Notes: a model not told the origin generated them from the sequence alone. 64,000 bases of DNA from Rubinisphaera italica (GCF_007859715.1 NZ_SJPG01000001.1:5557676-5621675), one strand, 5' to 3'. Numbered from the stretch's first letter, positions 18,942-28,220 are shown. Translations and numbers: made by a program.

Positions 18942-19805
18942 ATGAAGTTAGCCCGTGTGCTGCTGCCGAATCAGGAAATTCATGTTGTCGTTGTCGAAGA
19001 GTCTGCCGTGCGGGTTCTCGATTTTTCACAGGTTCAGAATGTCCAGCGGCTCACCGACATTCTGCACAGTCCGGATCCAGCTGGTCTTGCGAACTTTCTG
19101 ATTGATACGAACGTTGCTCCTGTAGCGATTGAGGAAGTTCATTTTCTGGCACCGGTCGATCAGCAGGAAGTCTGGGCGGCTGGTGTGACTTATAAACGAA
19201 GTCAGCAGGCGCGCATGGAAGAGTCGGACCATGCGGCCTCGCATTATGATCTGGTCTATTCTGCGGATCGCCCGGAGTTATTTTTCAAAGCGACTGCTCA
19301 GCGGGTCGTAGGGCATCAGGATCCGGTTCGTGTGCGGAACGACAGTTCCTGGTCGGTTCCCGAGCCGGAGTTTGCAATTTTCCTGACCCCGGAAATGCAT
19401 GTGTGTGGTTACACCATCGGAAATGATATGTCTGCTCGTGACATTGAAGGGGAAAACCCACTCTATTTGCCTCAGGCCAAAGTTTACAATCAATGTTGTT
19501 CCCTCGGCCCCTGTGTGACTCTGGGATCTACAGATCTTGATCTCTCTTCTGTAGAAATCAAACTGGGCATCGAGAGAAATAAGGCTCAGGTTTTTTCAGG
19601 CGAAACCAAACTTGATCAATTGAATCGCACGCTCGATGAACTCGCCAGTTGGCTAGGCAAAGAGATGGACTTTCCCAACGGAGCCGTCCTGCTGACGGGA
19701 ACCGGAATCATCCCACCCGACGAATTCACACTGGAATCGGGCGATATTGTCACGATTGAAATCTCGAATATTGGCCAACTGATCAATCCCGTGGAAAAGG
19801 GATGA
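18942..19805 (+). CDS. Fumarylacetoacetate hydrolase family protein
   Basis: A 287-residue protein. The N-terminal 70 residues are variable. The catalytic FAH fold follows, with VWAAGVTYKRSQQARMEES, PELFFKATAQRVVG, PEPEFAIFLTPEMHVCGYTIGNDMSARDIEGENP (the metal-binding Glu-x-Glu and Asp region), LPQAKVYNQCCSLGP and the end NGAVLLTGTGIIPPDEFTLESGDIVTIEI. The spacing resembles bacterial 2-keto-3-deoxy-sugar acid dehydratases and related ureidoglycolate-lyase-like members, so sugar acid breakdown is plausible but not proven. A GGAGAG sequence precedes the start. Confidence 0.87.
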   Translation: MKLARVLLPNQEIHVVVVEESAVRVLDFSQVQNVQRLTDILHSPDPAGLANFLIDTNVAPVAIEEVHFLAPVDQQEVWAAGVTYKRSQQARMEESDHAASHYDLVYSADRPELFFKATAQRVVGHQDPVRVRNDSSWSVPEPEFAIFLTPEMHVCGYTIGNDMSARDIEGENPLYLPQAKVYNQCCSLGPCVTLGSTDLDLSSVEIKLGIERNKAQVFSGETKLDQLNRTLDELASWLGKEMDFPNGAVLLTGTGIIPPDEFTLESGDIVTIEISNIGQLINPVEKG

Positions 19806-20215
19806 ATGAGACCATTCTCAATTGGTATCTGCAGTCGCATGGACACCAAATATCCTGAAAACGTTGTGTTTGCTCCTGCTGGACGCTGCAGGTAATTTTT
19901 GAATATGCTCTTGAGCATTTCTAAATGCAGTATAACTTCGTATGTGTGGTGAATTCCCTAAAGCATTGTATTGACCCAGGTATAACGCGGGAACTTGATA
20001 TGGAGCAGATCGTCTGCTGTTCCTGTTCATCTTGTCTTCGCGTTGTCAAGATCGAACAGGGCTTATTTTTTCGAGTATTTTGAGTCGCAAAATTCTCTGT
20101 GAGACGCCTTTCCTCAATCGAGAGAAAACAATAAACTCTGGTCTTCCCGTTTCTGAAATGGGTTGATGACTTCAAACAATTCCCCCGGGCTTGCTCGGCG
20201 ATCATAGAGACTCTT
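19806..20215. other. Gap without a convincing gene
   Basis: Frames on both strands (up to 94 codons on the minus strand) lack ribosome sites and have atypical amino-acid make-up. No repeat of the families seen elsewhere is present. Probably the 3' end of the FAH transcript and the promoter of the next gene. Confidence 0.5.
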
Positions 20216-20782
20216 ATGAAATTTTCGACGTCACGTCCTCAGACAGCTGAGATGGCGGTTAGCCTGTTTGCCCGCCCATTACATCCTGAGTTATTCGATG
20301 TCCTGGAACGTTATGAACATCAGTGCGAGCATTATCAGTCGGCCGTCAATTTAACGACCAGCGGTCATGTGATCGAGTACCACACTCGCGAGAACACGTT
20401 CACTGAAGTTCTGGACTGGCGCAGTGTAGATTTGCCACGCATTAAACGTCTGTGTCTGTACTCCACAGATCAGCCGCGAAGCTTGCGATATAAATTGGAT
20501 AGTGGCATCGTCGTGCAGATTTGTTTCGACTGTGAATACCTCGATCCCGATGCTTTTCGACGGGTCCAGCAGGAATCCTGGAAGCAGGCTTCTGGTGCGA
20601 CATTGGCGCATGCATTACCAGAAACGGAATTCGATCTTTCGCCTCCGTTGAGCTACATTAATGTCGACCCACTTCCTGAAGCGATCGGCATTCACACCTT
20701 CCATCTCTACCCGGAAGAATGTGCGATTGTCAAAACGCAATCGCTCTATCACTACGAAGCTCCAACGACACAAAACGCCTGA
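20216..20782 (+). CDS. DUF2617-like protein
   Basis: A 188-residue cytoplasmic protein of mainly beta character. The opening SRPQTAEMAVSLFARPLHPELFDV and later HVIEYHTRENTFTEVL, DLPRIKRLCLY and INVDPLPEAIGIHTFHLYPEECAIVKTQSLY match my memory of the DUF2617 family, found in actinobacteria and planctomycetes. No enzyme motif is visible. It stands alone, 110 bases from the convergent lepB. Function is unknown in the family. Confidence 0.65.
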   Translation: MKFSTSRPQTAEMAVSLFARPLHPELFDVLERYEHQCEHYQSAVNLTTSGHVIEYHTRENTFTEVLDWRSVDLPRIKRLCLYSTDQPRSLRYKLDSGIVVQICFDCEYLDPDAFRRVQQESWKQASGATLAHALPETEFDLSPPLSYINVDPLPEAIGIHTFHLYPEECAIVKTQSLYHYEAPTTQNA

Positions 20783-20890
20783 CAAGACTCAATAATCAAT
20801 TCGGATTCTCACTTTGTTGCTGTTTCGTCTCGGATGAATCTGCTTCGTGACAGTTTCAGAAACGGCAGTCAACTCTTGTTGAGCCTGGTG

Positions 20891-22663
20891 TTATCGCAAC
20901 ATGCGGACGCGTTCGAAATCGGGGACCCGGATTTGAGATTTCAAAGACCCGATTTCAATCGTCTGCTTACGCGAAGGCAAATGTAATACGATGGGCCTGC
21001 CAATAATCAGGGACGGTTTCACAGATCCTTTTGGCCAGTATCGGCTGTCGATGGAAACAATTGAGTTGTCTCCCAGAACGAAGTATTCTTCCGGACGAAT
21101 GGGATATTGGGGTGAGGATTCGCTAATGTCGAGATCATCAGAGCTTTTGCGGTAGGCGATATCGCGGAAGACCTGCAACCGAGAAATGGAAACTGGGCCA
21201 TCCTGACAATGGATGTGGATCGGTTCGACAACCGTGTCGCGGACTTCTTTTTCAGCTCGATAGGCATAGGGCTCAAAGAGCACTTCGCCGTTCAGGGCAA
21301 CGAGCACCTGGCGATCCATAACCGACATCTCGATTTCGATCATTTCCTCGAATGGCAGGTCTGGTAAATCGCCGACGCGCAGGATCTTCTTTTGCCCGTG
21401 TAAAGAGAGCTCAGCGATACGTTTTGAAAAATCGAAACGGCATTGAAAATCATACCACCCATCGTTCAGTCGCAAGCGTATTTGTGATTGAGGGGAAGCC
21501 GCTGAGACTTCCATGCGAACCATCAAATCGGAAACGGTCTCCGGTACAAGTCCAGTCTGTTCGTTATAGGCTTCCCAGTCGGAAATCGGTCGCAAATGAG
21601 ACTGTTCGAATAGCGTCTTTAATGCCTGATGAAATTCCAGATCAACCGTCATTACGGTGAGCTTTTCAACAATATCCGCTGGCAATGCTCCCCGGCACGA
21701 TAATTCTTTTTCATTGGAATCGTATCGTAAGACGGTATTTTCAGAAGGAAGTGGCAGATCAATCGGCCAGACTTTCAAAGGAACCCGATAGCGATGAAAG
21801 CCTCCACTGCGAACCCAGTTGCGATAGCTCAACCACTGTTGAGAAGTGTTTTCGGAGGTTTGCGGAGTGACGTCAGGATTAAAATCAAATCCGGCTTTCT
21901 GGAATTTCCAATTCGCATCTGAGGCATCGGGTGCGATGATCCAGGGGGATCTCCAGTTGTCATCCTGCAATTGAGGTTGGAAGCGGGAGTCGGATACTAG
22001 AATTCGCATCTGGCGTTGAGCCATCAAGCCTTTTCGTTGCAATTCGCCGTCGATGTAAATATCCCCATCGCGGATTTGCAATGTCTCGCCGGGAAGTCCG
22101 ATGATCCGTTTAGCGTAGGCTTGGGTGGGACGTTGAGGGTTTCGAAAAACGATGGCATCCCAGCGTTCGGGCGATCGCCATTCGTAGGCTTGCTTATCAA
22201 CGAGGATTTGATCCCCCTCGTTGATTGTCTGTCCACTCAGAAGAATACGGTCGTAATGACAGTTGGGACAGGTGAGGTGATGTCCTTCAGGATTACTTTG
22301 AGGATCGTTCCCAGGAGTAATTTCGGTTGCGGTATGAGCAAAATTGAACTGACAGTCTGGGCAGGTGACTCGATAATGATAGCCGCGAATCCGAGGAGCC
22401 ATCGAACCGGTAGAAATCATAAAGCCTTCGACGATGAATGTCCGAAACACAGAGACCGCCAGCGCCAATACAACAATTGCTTCGACAAAATAACGCATCG
22501 AACCAAGTGATGGGGATGACTCTTCGGGCAATGATCTGCTTGCAGGTTCCGTTCGAAATGAAACCGTTGTCTTTGATTTTGAATCGAGCCGAGTAGCAGT
22601 CTTTTTCGTGAAATCCGGCCTGGGCTCCTCCTGCCGACTCAGCTTTGGCAGGTTAGTAGTCAT
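20891..22663 (-). CDS. lepB: Signal peptidase I with zinc-ribbon-like insert and about 330-residue internal insertion
   Basis: A 590-residue membrane enzyme (E. coli LepB has 324). A 55-residue polar N-terminus precedes one membrane segment (about 57-78). STGSMAP carries the catalytic Ser87, and QAYAKRIIGLPGE carries the catalytic Lys185. Between them CPDC (101-104) and CPNC (132-135) look like a zinc ribbon. The usual C-terminal box, FVLGDNSIVSIDSRYW, comes only at about residue 530, so about 330 residues are inserted between boxes D and E. Part of that insert (NDGWYDFQCRFDF..., VALNGEVLFEPYAYR) reads like a jelly-roll, ConA-like domain. The family cleaves signal peptides on the outer face of the inner membrane. 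Confidence 0.88.
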   Translation of the reverse strand: MTTNLPKLSRQEEPRPDFTKKTATRLDSKSKTTVSFRTEPASRSLPEESSPSLGSMRYFVEAIVVLALAVSVFRTFIVEGFMISTGSMAPRIRGYHYRVTCPDCQFNFAHTATEITPGNDPQSNPEGHHLTCPNCHYDRILLSGQTINEGDQILVDKQAYEWRSPERWDAIVFRNPQRPTQAYAKRIIGLPGETLQIRDGDIYIDGELQRKGLMAQRQMRILVSDSRFQPQLQDDNWRSPWIIAPDASDANWKFQKAGFDFNPDVTPQTSENTSQQWLSYRNWVRSGGFHRYRVPLKVWPIDLPLPSENTVLRYDSNEKELSCRGALPADIVEKLTVMTVDLEFHQALKTLFEQSHLRPISDWEAYNEQTGLVPETVSDLMVRMEVSAASPQSQIRLRLNDGWYDFQCRFDFSKRIAELSLHGQKKILRVGDLPDLPFEEMIEIEMSVMDRQVLVALNGEVLFEPYAYRAEKEVRDTVVEPIHIHCQDGPVSISRLQVFRDIAYRKSSDDLDISESSPQYPIRPEEYFVLGDNSIVSIDSRYWPKGSVKPSLIIGRPIVLHLPSRKQTIEIGSLKSQIRVPDFERVRMLR

Positions 22664-22944
22664 ACAATATCCAGAATAGACAGACTTTGACGAGCTACGA
22701 TATTCCTGTACGGACCATCCGCAGCAGAATTTTCAGGAGATCGGTCCCGAATATTATCCGCCTCAAGCATTCAAGTGAAGATGAATCTGTTTAACGGCGC
22801 ACATCGGCGGTGAATTCATTTCTGTAAGCATGAATATGTTCACGTGTTTTTGAAGCGACAGACCACTCACACAAAAACGGAGTTTTATGAAATGCCCGCA
22901 GGTGTTAAAATAGAGTCTTTACCATCTAAAGGAGGAGTAGTCAC

Positions 22945-23451
22945 GTGTTGGATCAGGCGATCAGCTTTGCGGCCAGGGCCCATGCCGGGCAGTTGCGGAA
23001 AGATGGAAAAACTCCCTATATCGCCCACCCGGTTCGTGTGATGACGATTTTGTGTCATCAATTTCGTGTGAATGATGAACGAATTCTCACAGCCGCGATA
23101 CTGCACGATTTGATCGAGGATACGACTCGGGATTATGAGAGTATCACTCGAAACTTTGGGAATGAGGTTGCGGATCTTGTTGTCGCGATGTCGAAGGATC
23201 CTCGTCTTCCCGAGCAGAAGCGTGAGGAAGAGTATCATCAACAGATTGCCCGAGCTGGCTGGCAAGCCCGATTGATAAAACTGGCTGATTGTCTCGATAA
23301 TGTTCAGGATGCAATCGACAATTCTATGCAATGCCGAGCTTGCGACAAAGCACGCTGGGCATTGGAATTGATTGAGGAAGATGATCCACAGGAGGTTCAA
23401 GAGGCTGCCAGAATTCTTAGAGAGACTCTCAAATCCCTGCGATCCTCATAA
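22945..23451 (+). CDS. HD-domain (p)ppGpp-hydrolase-like protein
   Basis: A 168-residue single-domain HD phosphohydrolase. Motifs: AARAHAGQLRKDGKTPYIAHPVRVM (first His of the metal site), ILHDLIEDT (HD pair plus ED) and LIKLADCLDN (final Asp). This order is that of the SpoT/Rel hydrolase domain and stand-alone MESH1/SAH-type proteins, which remove pyrophosphate from ppGpp; no synthetase or TGS/ACT region is present. GTG start at 22945 with a full GGAGGAG 8 bases upstream. Confidence 0.85.
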   Translation: MLDQAISFAARAHAGQLRKDGKTPYIAHPVRVMTILCHQFRVNDERILTAAILHDLIEDTTRDYESITRNFGNEVADLVVAMSKDPRLPEQKREEEYHQQIARAGWQARLIKLADCLDNVQDAIDNSMQCRACDKARWALELIEEDDPQEVQEAARILRETLKSLRSS

Positions 23452-23631
23452 TCGGTTCTGGATTATTTAGAATATTGGGAAATTCTCTTAGAAACGCTCC
23501 TGTCGTCTGCGCCTGTGCTTTCAGGCTGACCTATGCTTAAAACGGGAACTGTAATATTCGACGACCCTTGTGATTTGTATTGTCATCCCAGAGTCGAATC
23601 TCAGCTTGAGCTTGGCGTGAAAATTCCAGTC

Positions 23632-24057
23632 ATGAGATGGTGTGCTGAAAATTCAAAAGTCGATTTTGGCCGTAATCGATCTGGTACGGCGATGGTGGAA
23701 ATGTCGGTTTGTCTGCCGGTATTGGTCATCCTGGTGTTTGGAGCTATCGAAGCGGCTGAGTTCATTCACTTAAAACAGGATCTGGCGATTTGCACCTACG
23801 AGGCTGCCAAAATCGCCTCGAAAGCGAGCAAAGTCAATAGTGACGTCGTGTCTCGGTTTGATGAAATGGCTTCTGCAAAAAGTATGAACGATGCCACGGT
23901 AAGTATTTACCCAACTCTCTCGACTGCGACGCCTTCAGGAACGGAAGTCACTTTAACGGCAACCATTAAAACAGAATCCAATTACAAACTGCCAATTTCC
24001 TTTTTTGGGGGGCTGACCATGGAGAAAAAAGTAGTCGTTGCCCGGCAGAATATTTAG
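23632..24057 (+). CDS. TadE-like pilus/envelope protein (1)
   Basis: A 141-residue protein in the TadE pattern: a short basic N-terminus (FGRNRSGTAMVEMS), one hydrophobic segment (about 22-43), then KQDLAICTYEAAKIASKASK and a beta-rich C-terminal part. TadE/F-type minor pseudopilins sit in the inner membrane and help assemble Flp pili. An ATG 33 codons upstream (23533) would add an unusual polar extension, so 23632 is preferred, though neither has a strong ribosome site. First of a TadE/VWA/TadE trio. Confidence 0.72.
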   Translation: MRWCAENSKVDFGRNRSGTAMVEMSVCLPVLVILVFGAIEAAEFIHLKQDLAICTYEAAKIASKASKVNSDVVSRFDEMASAKSMNDATVSIYPTLSTATPSGTEVTLTATIKTESNYKLPISFFGGLTMEKKVVVARQNI

Positions 24058-24234
24058 CCAATTATAGAGATGACTTGCCCATACATGATCGCATTAAAAT
24101 AACGATTTCGAAACTTGCTCCGACAAAAGTCGACAAATCATTTTTGATCGTGCATTACACACACAGAGTTCCCCATCCCGTTGAGAATATTCAATGCTTA
24201 CTTCCGCTGTTGCAAGTTTGTTACAGGATATGAC

Positions 24235-25434
24235 ATGAAGAGTCCATCGAATTCATTTTTGCAACAGACACGGTCTGGTCAAAAAGCATCTCCTCGCCGT
24301 GGGGCAATGATCGTGTTTCTGGCGGTCATGATGTCACTCTTCATGATTGCCGTGATCTTCACGGTCGATGTGGCCTACATGCAGATGGTGAAAACCGATG
24401 TCCGAATCGCAGCCGACGTCTCTGCTAAGGGAGGTGTGGAAGCTTTACTGCGCACCGAAAATTCGACGAAAGCCGAAACCGCTGCCAAGCGATTTCTCGA
24501 ATTGAATACCGTGGCCAATCAGACCATGAAGTTCAATGATGGTGATATTGAATTGGGCAAAGTGGTCCAAAACGGTAACAGTAAAAAATGGAAATTCAAA
24601 ACGAACCAAACCCCTTACAATGCGATGCGGGTAACGGTCCGACTGGACGATAATGCCAATGCTTCCGTCCCTCTGTTTTTTGCTCGATTTTTTGATGATC
24701 AGAATTACAAGCCACAGCACACATCGATCGCTGCGAACCTGGTGCATGAAATTGTGTTGTGTATCGACCGTTCTGGCTCCATGTGTTTCGATCTGACGGG
24801 AGTCGACTATTCGTATCCGAGTGGTATCCCCAAATACCCAAAGGGTTATATTACGCCACCCCACAGCACAGGAAGTCGTTGGGCTAAGCTTGATGTGGCC
24901 ATTCAGGCCTTCGTAAGCAAAATCAAATTGCGTACAATTGAGCCGGATATTGCTCTCGTAACCTGGGGATCTGATACCAGGCTTGGTTATAACTGGCGAC
25001 CCTATAATGGTCGTAGATTCAAAGCTGTCGAAGTCGACCTTAACCTTGGTCAGAATATTGACAAGGTAAATGCCGCTATCGCCGATCGTTACAACGACAT
25101 TATGGTTGGTGGTACAAATATGGCCGCTGGTATTGATAAGGCGATTAGCATTCTGACTTCACCGAGTGCCAATTCGCTTGCTCAAAAAACGATCATCCTG
25201 ATGTCCGATGGTGTGTGGAATACGGGACGTAATCCTGTGTCATCTGCCCAAACGGCAGCGGCCAAAAATATCACGATTCACACGGTTTCTTTTTTATCAG
25301 TCAGTAATCAATCCGTCATGAGTACGATTGCCTCGACAACAGGTGGCAAAAATTATAGCGCACTCAATGTCCAGGATCTAAAAACGGCCTTTGAGGAACT
25401 TGCCGAAGATTTACCGATCGTTTTGATCGACTAA
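24235..25434 (+). CDS. TadG-like protein with von Willebrand factor A domain
   Basis: A 399-residue protein. Basic RRGAMIVFLAVMMSLFMIAVIF forms the N-terminal membrane anchor (about 22-45), followed by DVAYMQMVKTDVRIAADVSAKGG typical of TadG. From about residue 170 a VWA domain begins: EIVLCIDRSGSMCFD contains the D-x-S-x-S MIDAS; MVGGTNMAAGI supplies the Thr, and TIILMSDGVWN the later Asp. The start at 24235 has AGGATATGAC before it; the longer frame adds 18 codons. VWA-bearing Tad proteins are thought to bind partners or cations on the outer face. No Tad ATPase, secretin or pilin is in this cluster. Confidence 0.82.
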   Translation: MKSPSNSFLQQTRSGQKASPRRGAMIVFLAVMMSLFMIAVIFTVDVAYMQMVKTDVRIAADVSAKGGVEALLRTENSTKAETAAKRFLELNTVANQTMKFNDGDIELGKVVQNGNSKKWKFKTNQTPYNAMRVTVRLDDNANASVPLFFARFFDDQNYKPQHTSIAANLVHEIVLCIDRSGSMCFDLTGVDYSYPSGIPKYPKGYITPPHSTGSRWAKLDVAIQAFVSKIKLRTIEPDIALVTWGSDTRLGYNWRPYNGRRFKAVEVDLNLGQNIDKVNAAIADRYNDIMVGGTNMAAGIDKAISILTSPSANSLAQKTIILMSDGVWNTGRNPVSSAQTAAAKNITIHTVSFLSVSNQSVMSTIASTTGGKNYSALNVQDLKTAFEELAEDLPIVLID

Positions 25435-25481
25435 TTGCGTTAAGCATTCGGTTCAGATAAGTCCTCATTATTAATAGAGAC

Positions 25482-25919
25482 TTGAGTAGACCATTGAAAA
25501 AGAATCACAGAATTTCCGATCAGAATATCAGCGAACGATCAGGTGCTGCGCTGGTCGAATTTGCGATTTGTGTGCCTGTTGTTTTTGTGCTCTTCTTCGC
25601 TTCGTTCGACATCTGCCGTTTTAGCATGATTACCCATGCCGCAGAGCAAGCTGCTTTTGAAGGCGCCAGGCGTGGGTCGATTCCGGGAGCAACGGCTGCA
25701 GAAGCCAAGCAGGCTGCTCAGGATGAACTCGATAAACTGAGTTTGAAAAGTGCGATTATTACCGTGACACCCACTACGATCTACAACTCAACCGAAAAAG
25801 TGACGGTCAATGTTCGACTCTCACTGGAAGCCAACAGCTGGGTCCCCACCAAAGTCCTCACCGGAGGCTACATCGATCGCACTTCGACTCTCACTCGCGA
25901 ATATGTGACCAGCGATTGA
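25482..25919 (+). CDS. TadE-like pilus/envelope protein (2)
   Basis: A 145-residue protein: basic N-terminus, ERSGAALVEFAICVPVVFVLFFASF as the Glu-containing hydrophobic segment (about 19-43), then DICRFSMITHAAEQAAFEGARRGSIPG and a soluble C-terminal domain. It matches the TadE family better than the first copy does. The start is TTG at 25482 with only a weak AGAGA sequence; TTG at 25494 is an alternative. It follows the VWA gene by 47 bases and is convergent with the acyl-CoA dehydrogenase. Confidence 0.78.
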   Translation: MSRPLKKNHRISDQNISERSGAALVEFAICVPVVFVLFFASFDICRFSMITHAAEQAAFEGARRGSIPGATAAEAKQAAQDELDKLSLKSAIITVTPTTIYNSTEKVTVNVRLSLEANSWVPTKVLTGGYIDRTSTLTREYVTSD

Positions 25920-25925
25920 TCTCTC

Positions 25926-27872
25926 TTACTTATATTGCATCATAATTTCTTCGGCTTGGATTTTGTCGATCAAAGCATCGCTATTCTCGATGACATGTTT
26001 CCCCAGGGTGGTGGCGGTCTTAAAGAATGTGCCATCCGGTCTATGACCACTAATACGGTTTTGCAAATGTTGTGCGAGAACATCAGCAGCTGCGATGTGG
26101 ATTTCATCTCCCGTACGGGCAGCATATAAGCATGTCACCAGTATGACGACCTGATCCTGAATTCTCTGCGAGAGATCGGCCATCGCGCATTGACGATCCG
26201 CCAATGCCAATTGGAATTTCCGCATCAGGTTATCGACATCAATCCGCGAGTGTTGCAACTGATGGGCGGCTTTATTTGCGTGAGCACCCAGGACTTCCGG
26301 CATGCCGTTGAAGTCGGGAGTTGTGGCCCAGTTGAGAGCTTCTCCAACTCTCCATTTGACGTACGGGATTGCAGCCTGTCTCAACGCGACCAGATGAGCC
26401 GGGTTGAGAGGATTCGGCTGCTTGATTCCTGCTTCTTGCAACGCCTTGCCAATTGGCTCGTAATACTCTTTACCATGCTGCTTGATCAGCGATTTCATAA
26501 ACGCCATCCCCAGCATCTCCCCTTCCCCTTCGTAGATACAAGGGGCGAGAAACTCGTGGACGTTATCGCCAAACAGGTGACCATGCAGAAACGAACGGCC
26601 ACCGTGCGTTTTCATAAACAGTTCAATCGCCGTTTCCTTCTGTACCTCACTCCCGAAGATCTTGGCAATAATGCACTCCATCTCACCGCGATAACCCTGA
26701 TCGAGCAAACCTCCGCACCATTCGACAAGGGCATCGCAAGCGACAATGTAAGCCGACATCATTCCGACGCGACGACGAACCAATTCGCGAGCTTCAATTG
26801 GTAAGCCGTAAGTTTCACGATAGCGAATCCACGGAAGTGTATTTGCCAGCATCAAACGAATTGTCCCCGCTGCAGTGGCACACAAAGCGACACGACCGCG
26901 GTTCAATCCATGATAGGCAATGGTTAACCCATCCCCTCCCTCGATCTGCAAGAGATTCTCTTTGGGAACCTGGAACCGATTGAACTTCAAACCGTTATTA
27001 TAGGAATGCTTCAGTGCGTATAGGCCATAGTCGACCATTTGGAACTGATCGTTTTCCTCGGAAGGGAGTTCAGCAATCAGGACTGCTGGCTTGCCTTCGA
27101 TGCGGCAGACTAATCCGATTACACGACCCGGGATCGCATTCGTGATAAACAGTTTTTCGCCAGTGACGTAATAATGATCTCCTTCGAGGACCGCCTCAGT
27201 TTTCAGGGCCGTCAAATCGGAACCTGCACCAGGTTCCGTGAGTGCGAAAGCGGAAAGCTTTTCACCAGAGGCGAGTAACGGCAGAAAATTTTCTTTGAGA
27301 TCAGGCGTGCCGAATGTCATTAACGGATCGACGGCTCCAATGCAGCCATGTACCGATCCCAAACCCGCAACAGTTGGATTGATTGTGGCCATCTCTGTCA
27401 GAAATCGGGAAAACAACTGGAAGGGGAGTTCACTTCCGCCATACTTCTTATCAACGAGCAATCCCCAGTAACCAGCTTCCCCTAAATCATTAAAGAGTTC
27501 AGGGGTAATTTTACCCTTCTCGTCGTAATGAGTGCCGTTGTTCTGATGTCGTTGAACAACTTTGAGACAGTTTTGCAATTGCACGGCCAGTTTCGGGTCG
27601 GCGATTACCTCTTGTGATTGGAAGTTTTCCTTGGGAAATGTTTGATCCCAGACCGCTCGATGGATTGGGCTTTGCTGAGTTTGATACTCAGGAGCAAAGA
27701 AGAGTTCAAGTTCATCATCGGCCCGATCAATTGTGCCCGTCTTGGTCGCCTCATCCTGAGACTTCCCGCTGAGTAATAACGCGGTTTCTACAAACGTTTT
27801 TTCCGGGGCAGGTTTGTTAAGGGAGTTCTCAGCCAAATCCGAATTGGTTGTGGGGTCATCAAGAGTGGACAT
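25926..27872 (-). CDS. FadE-like acyl-CoA dehydrogenase
   Basis: A 648-residue flavoenzyme. After a 60-residue acidic N-terminus come the ACAD domains: [37 protein letters not shown] (FAD/substrate loop), [28 protein letters not shown] and [17 protein letters not shown], whose second-position Glu is at the usual catalytic base site. The extra C-terminal region (about 500-648, helical) is typical of the long FadE class rather than the 380-residue mitochondrial type. The family oxidises acyl-CoA to enoyl-CoA in beta-oxidation. AAGGAAAG precedes the ATG. It is divergent from the leucine leader. Confidence 0.88.
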   Translation of the reverse strand: MSTLDDPTTNSDLAENSLNKPAPEKTFVETALLLSGKSQDEATKTGTIDRADDELELFFAPEYQTQQSPIHRAVWDQTFPKENFQSQEVIADPKLAVQLQNCLKVVQRHQNNGTHYDEKGKITPELFNDLGEAGYWGLLVDKKYGGSELPFQLFSRFLTEMATINPTVAGLGSVHGCIGAVDPLMTFGTPDLKENFLPLLASGEKLSAFALTEPGAGSDLTALKTEAVLEGDHYYVTGEKLFITNAIPGRVIGLVCRIEGKPAVLIAELPSEENDQFQMVDYGLYALKHSYNNGLKFNRFQVPKENLLQIEGGDGLTIAYHGLNRGRVALCATAAGTIRLMLANTLPWIRYRETYGLPIEARELVRRRVGMMSAYIVACDALVEWCGGLLDQGYRGEMECIIAKIFGSEVQKETAIELFMKTHGGRSFLHGHLFGDNVHEFLAPCIYEGEGEMLGMAFMKSLIKQHGKEYYEPIGKALQEAGIKQPNPLNPAHLVALRQAAIPYVKWRVGEALNWATTPDFNGMPEVLGAHANKAAHQLQHSRIDVDNLMRKFQLALADRQCAMADLSQRIQDQVVILVTCLYAARTGDEIHIAAADVLAQHLQNRISGHRPDGTFFKTATTLGKHVIENSDALIDKIQAEEIMMQYK

Positions 27873-28034
27873 GAATCTTTCCTTATTGCTAATGATCTCA
27901 GCTAATTTTCATCGATGATCTTTCTAATGTATTGTAACATCAAACAACTTTGTTGTGAGGGGCAATTTCACGCGAACCTGAATGGTTTTCATTCCGTCCA
28001 GAAAAGGTGTTGACTGGGAAATCCGGCAATTAGC

Positions 28035-28063
28035 TTGACCAATCCCTCAAGAATGAGTAATTT
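28035..28063 (+). promoter_or_regulatory. Predicted sigma70-type promoter of the leuA leader
   Basis: TTGACC (28035-28040), a 17-base spacer, and TAATTT (28058-28063). A start 6-8 bases after the -10 would fall on or next to the A of the leader peptide ATG at 28070, predicting a leaderless leader transcript. Seen in sequence; activity is inferred. Confidence 0.6.
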
Positions 28064-28069
28064 TAAGCC

Positions 28070-28144
28070 ATGAAAATAACAACTGCCAATAACCTCCTGA
28101 GCCTAAACGGACTACTAAGCCCATTCACCAGTGGGACGTCTTAG
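28070..28144 (+). CDS. Leucine leader peptide, 24 aa (attenuator)
   Basis: ATG to TAG, 24 codons, starting MKITTANNLLSLNGLLS. Five Leu codons lie in eight positions (CTC CTG AGC CTA AAC GGA CTA CTA). No Shine-Dalgarno sequence precedes it, consistent with a leaderless start at the predicted promoter. The stop codon lies inside the second pairing segment of the downstream RNA structure, exactly as in classical attenuators. It resembles leuL of enterobacteria in design, not in sequence. Confidence 0.8.
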   Translation: MKITTANNLLSLNGLLSPFTSGTS

Positions 28145-28203
28145 GCTACGTAGATGCATTTCTTGAAAAGCCCTGAGACAACCCCTGTCTCAGGGCTTTT
28201 TTT
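28100..28203 (+). promoter_or_regulatory. Ribosome-mediated leucine attenuator of leuA
   Basis: Segment 1 AGCCTAA (28100-28106, over a Leu codon) pairs perfectly with TTAGGCT (28141-28147). Segment 2 GTCTTAGGCT (28138-28147) can instead pair with segment 3 AGCCCTGAGAC (28169-28179): ten pairs, one bulged C, one G-U. Segment 3 AGCCCTGAGACA pairs with segment 4 TGTCTCAGGGCT (28186-28197) around loop ACCCC, followed by seven Ts: an intrinsic terminator. A ribosome stalled at the CTA CTA codons would mask segment 1 and favour 2:3 (read-through); one at the stop would mask segment 2 and favour 3:4 (termination). Confidence 0.85.
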
Positions 28204-28220
28204 GTGTACACGTACCATTT

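Noticed and set aside
19921..20205. A 94-codon minus-strand frame in the FAH/DUF2617-like gap
   Set aside because: No ribosome site, atypical residue make-up, no sign of a fold or signal.
27873..28069. A T-box or riboswitch upstream of leuA
   Set aside because: No T-box sequence or tRNA specifier layout is present; the Leu-rich ORF with three exclusive pairings explains the region better.
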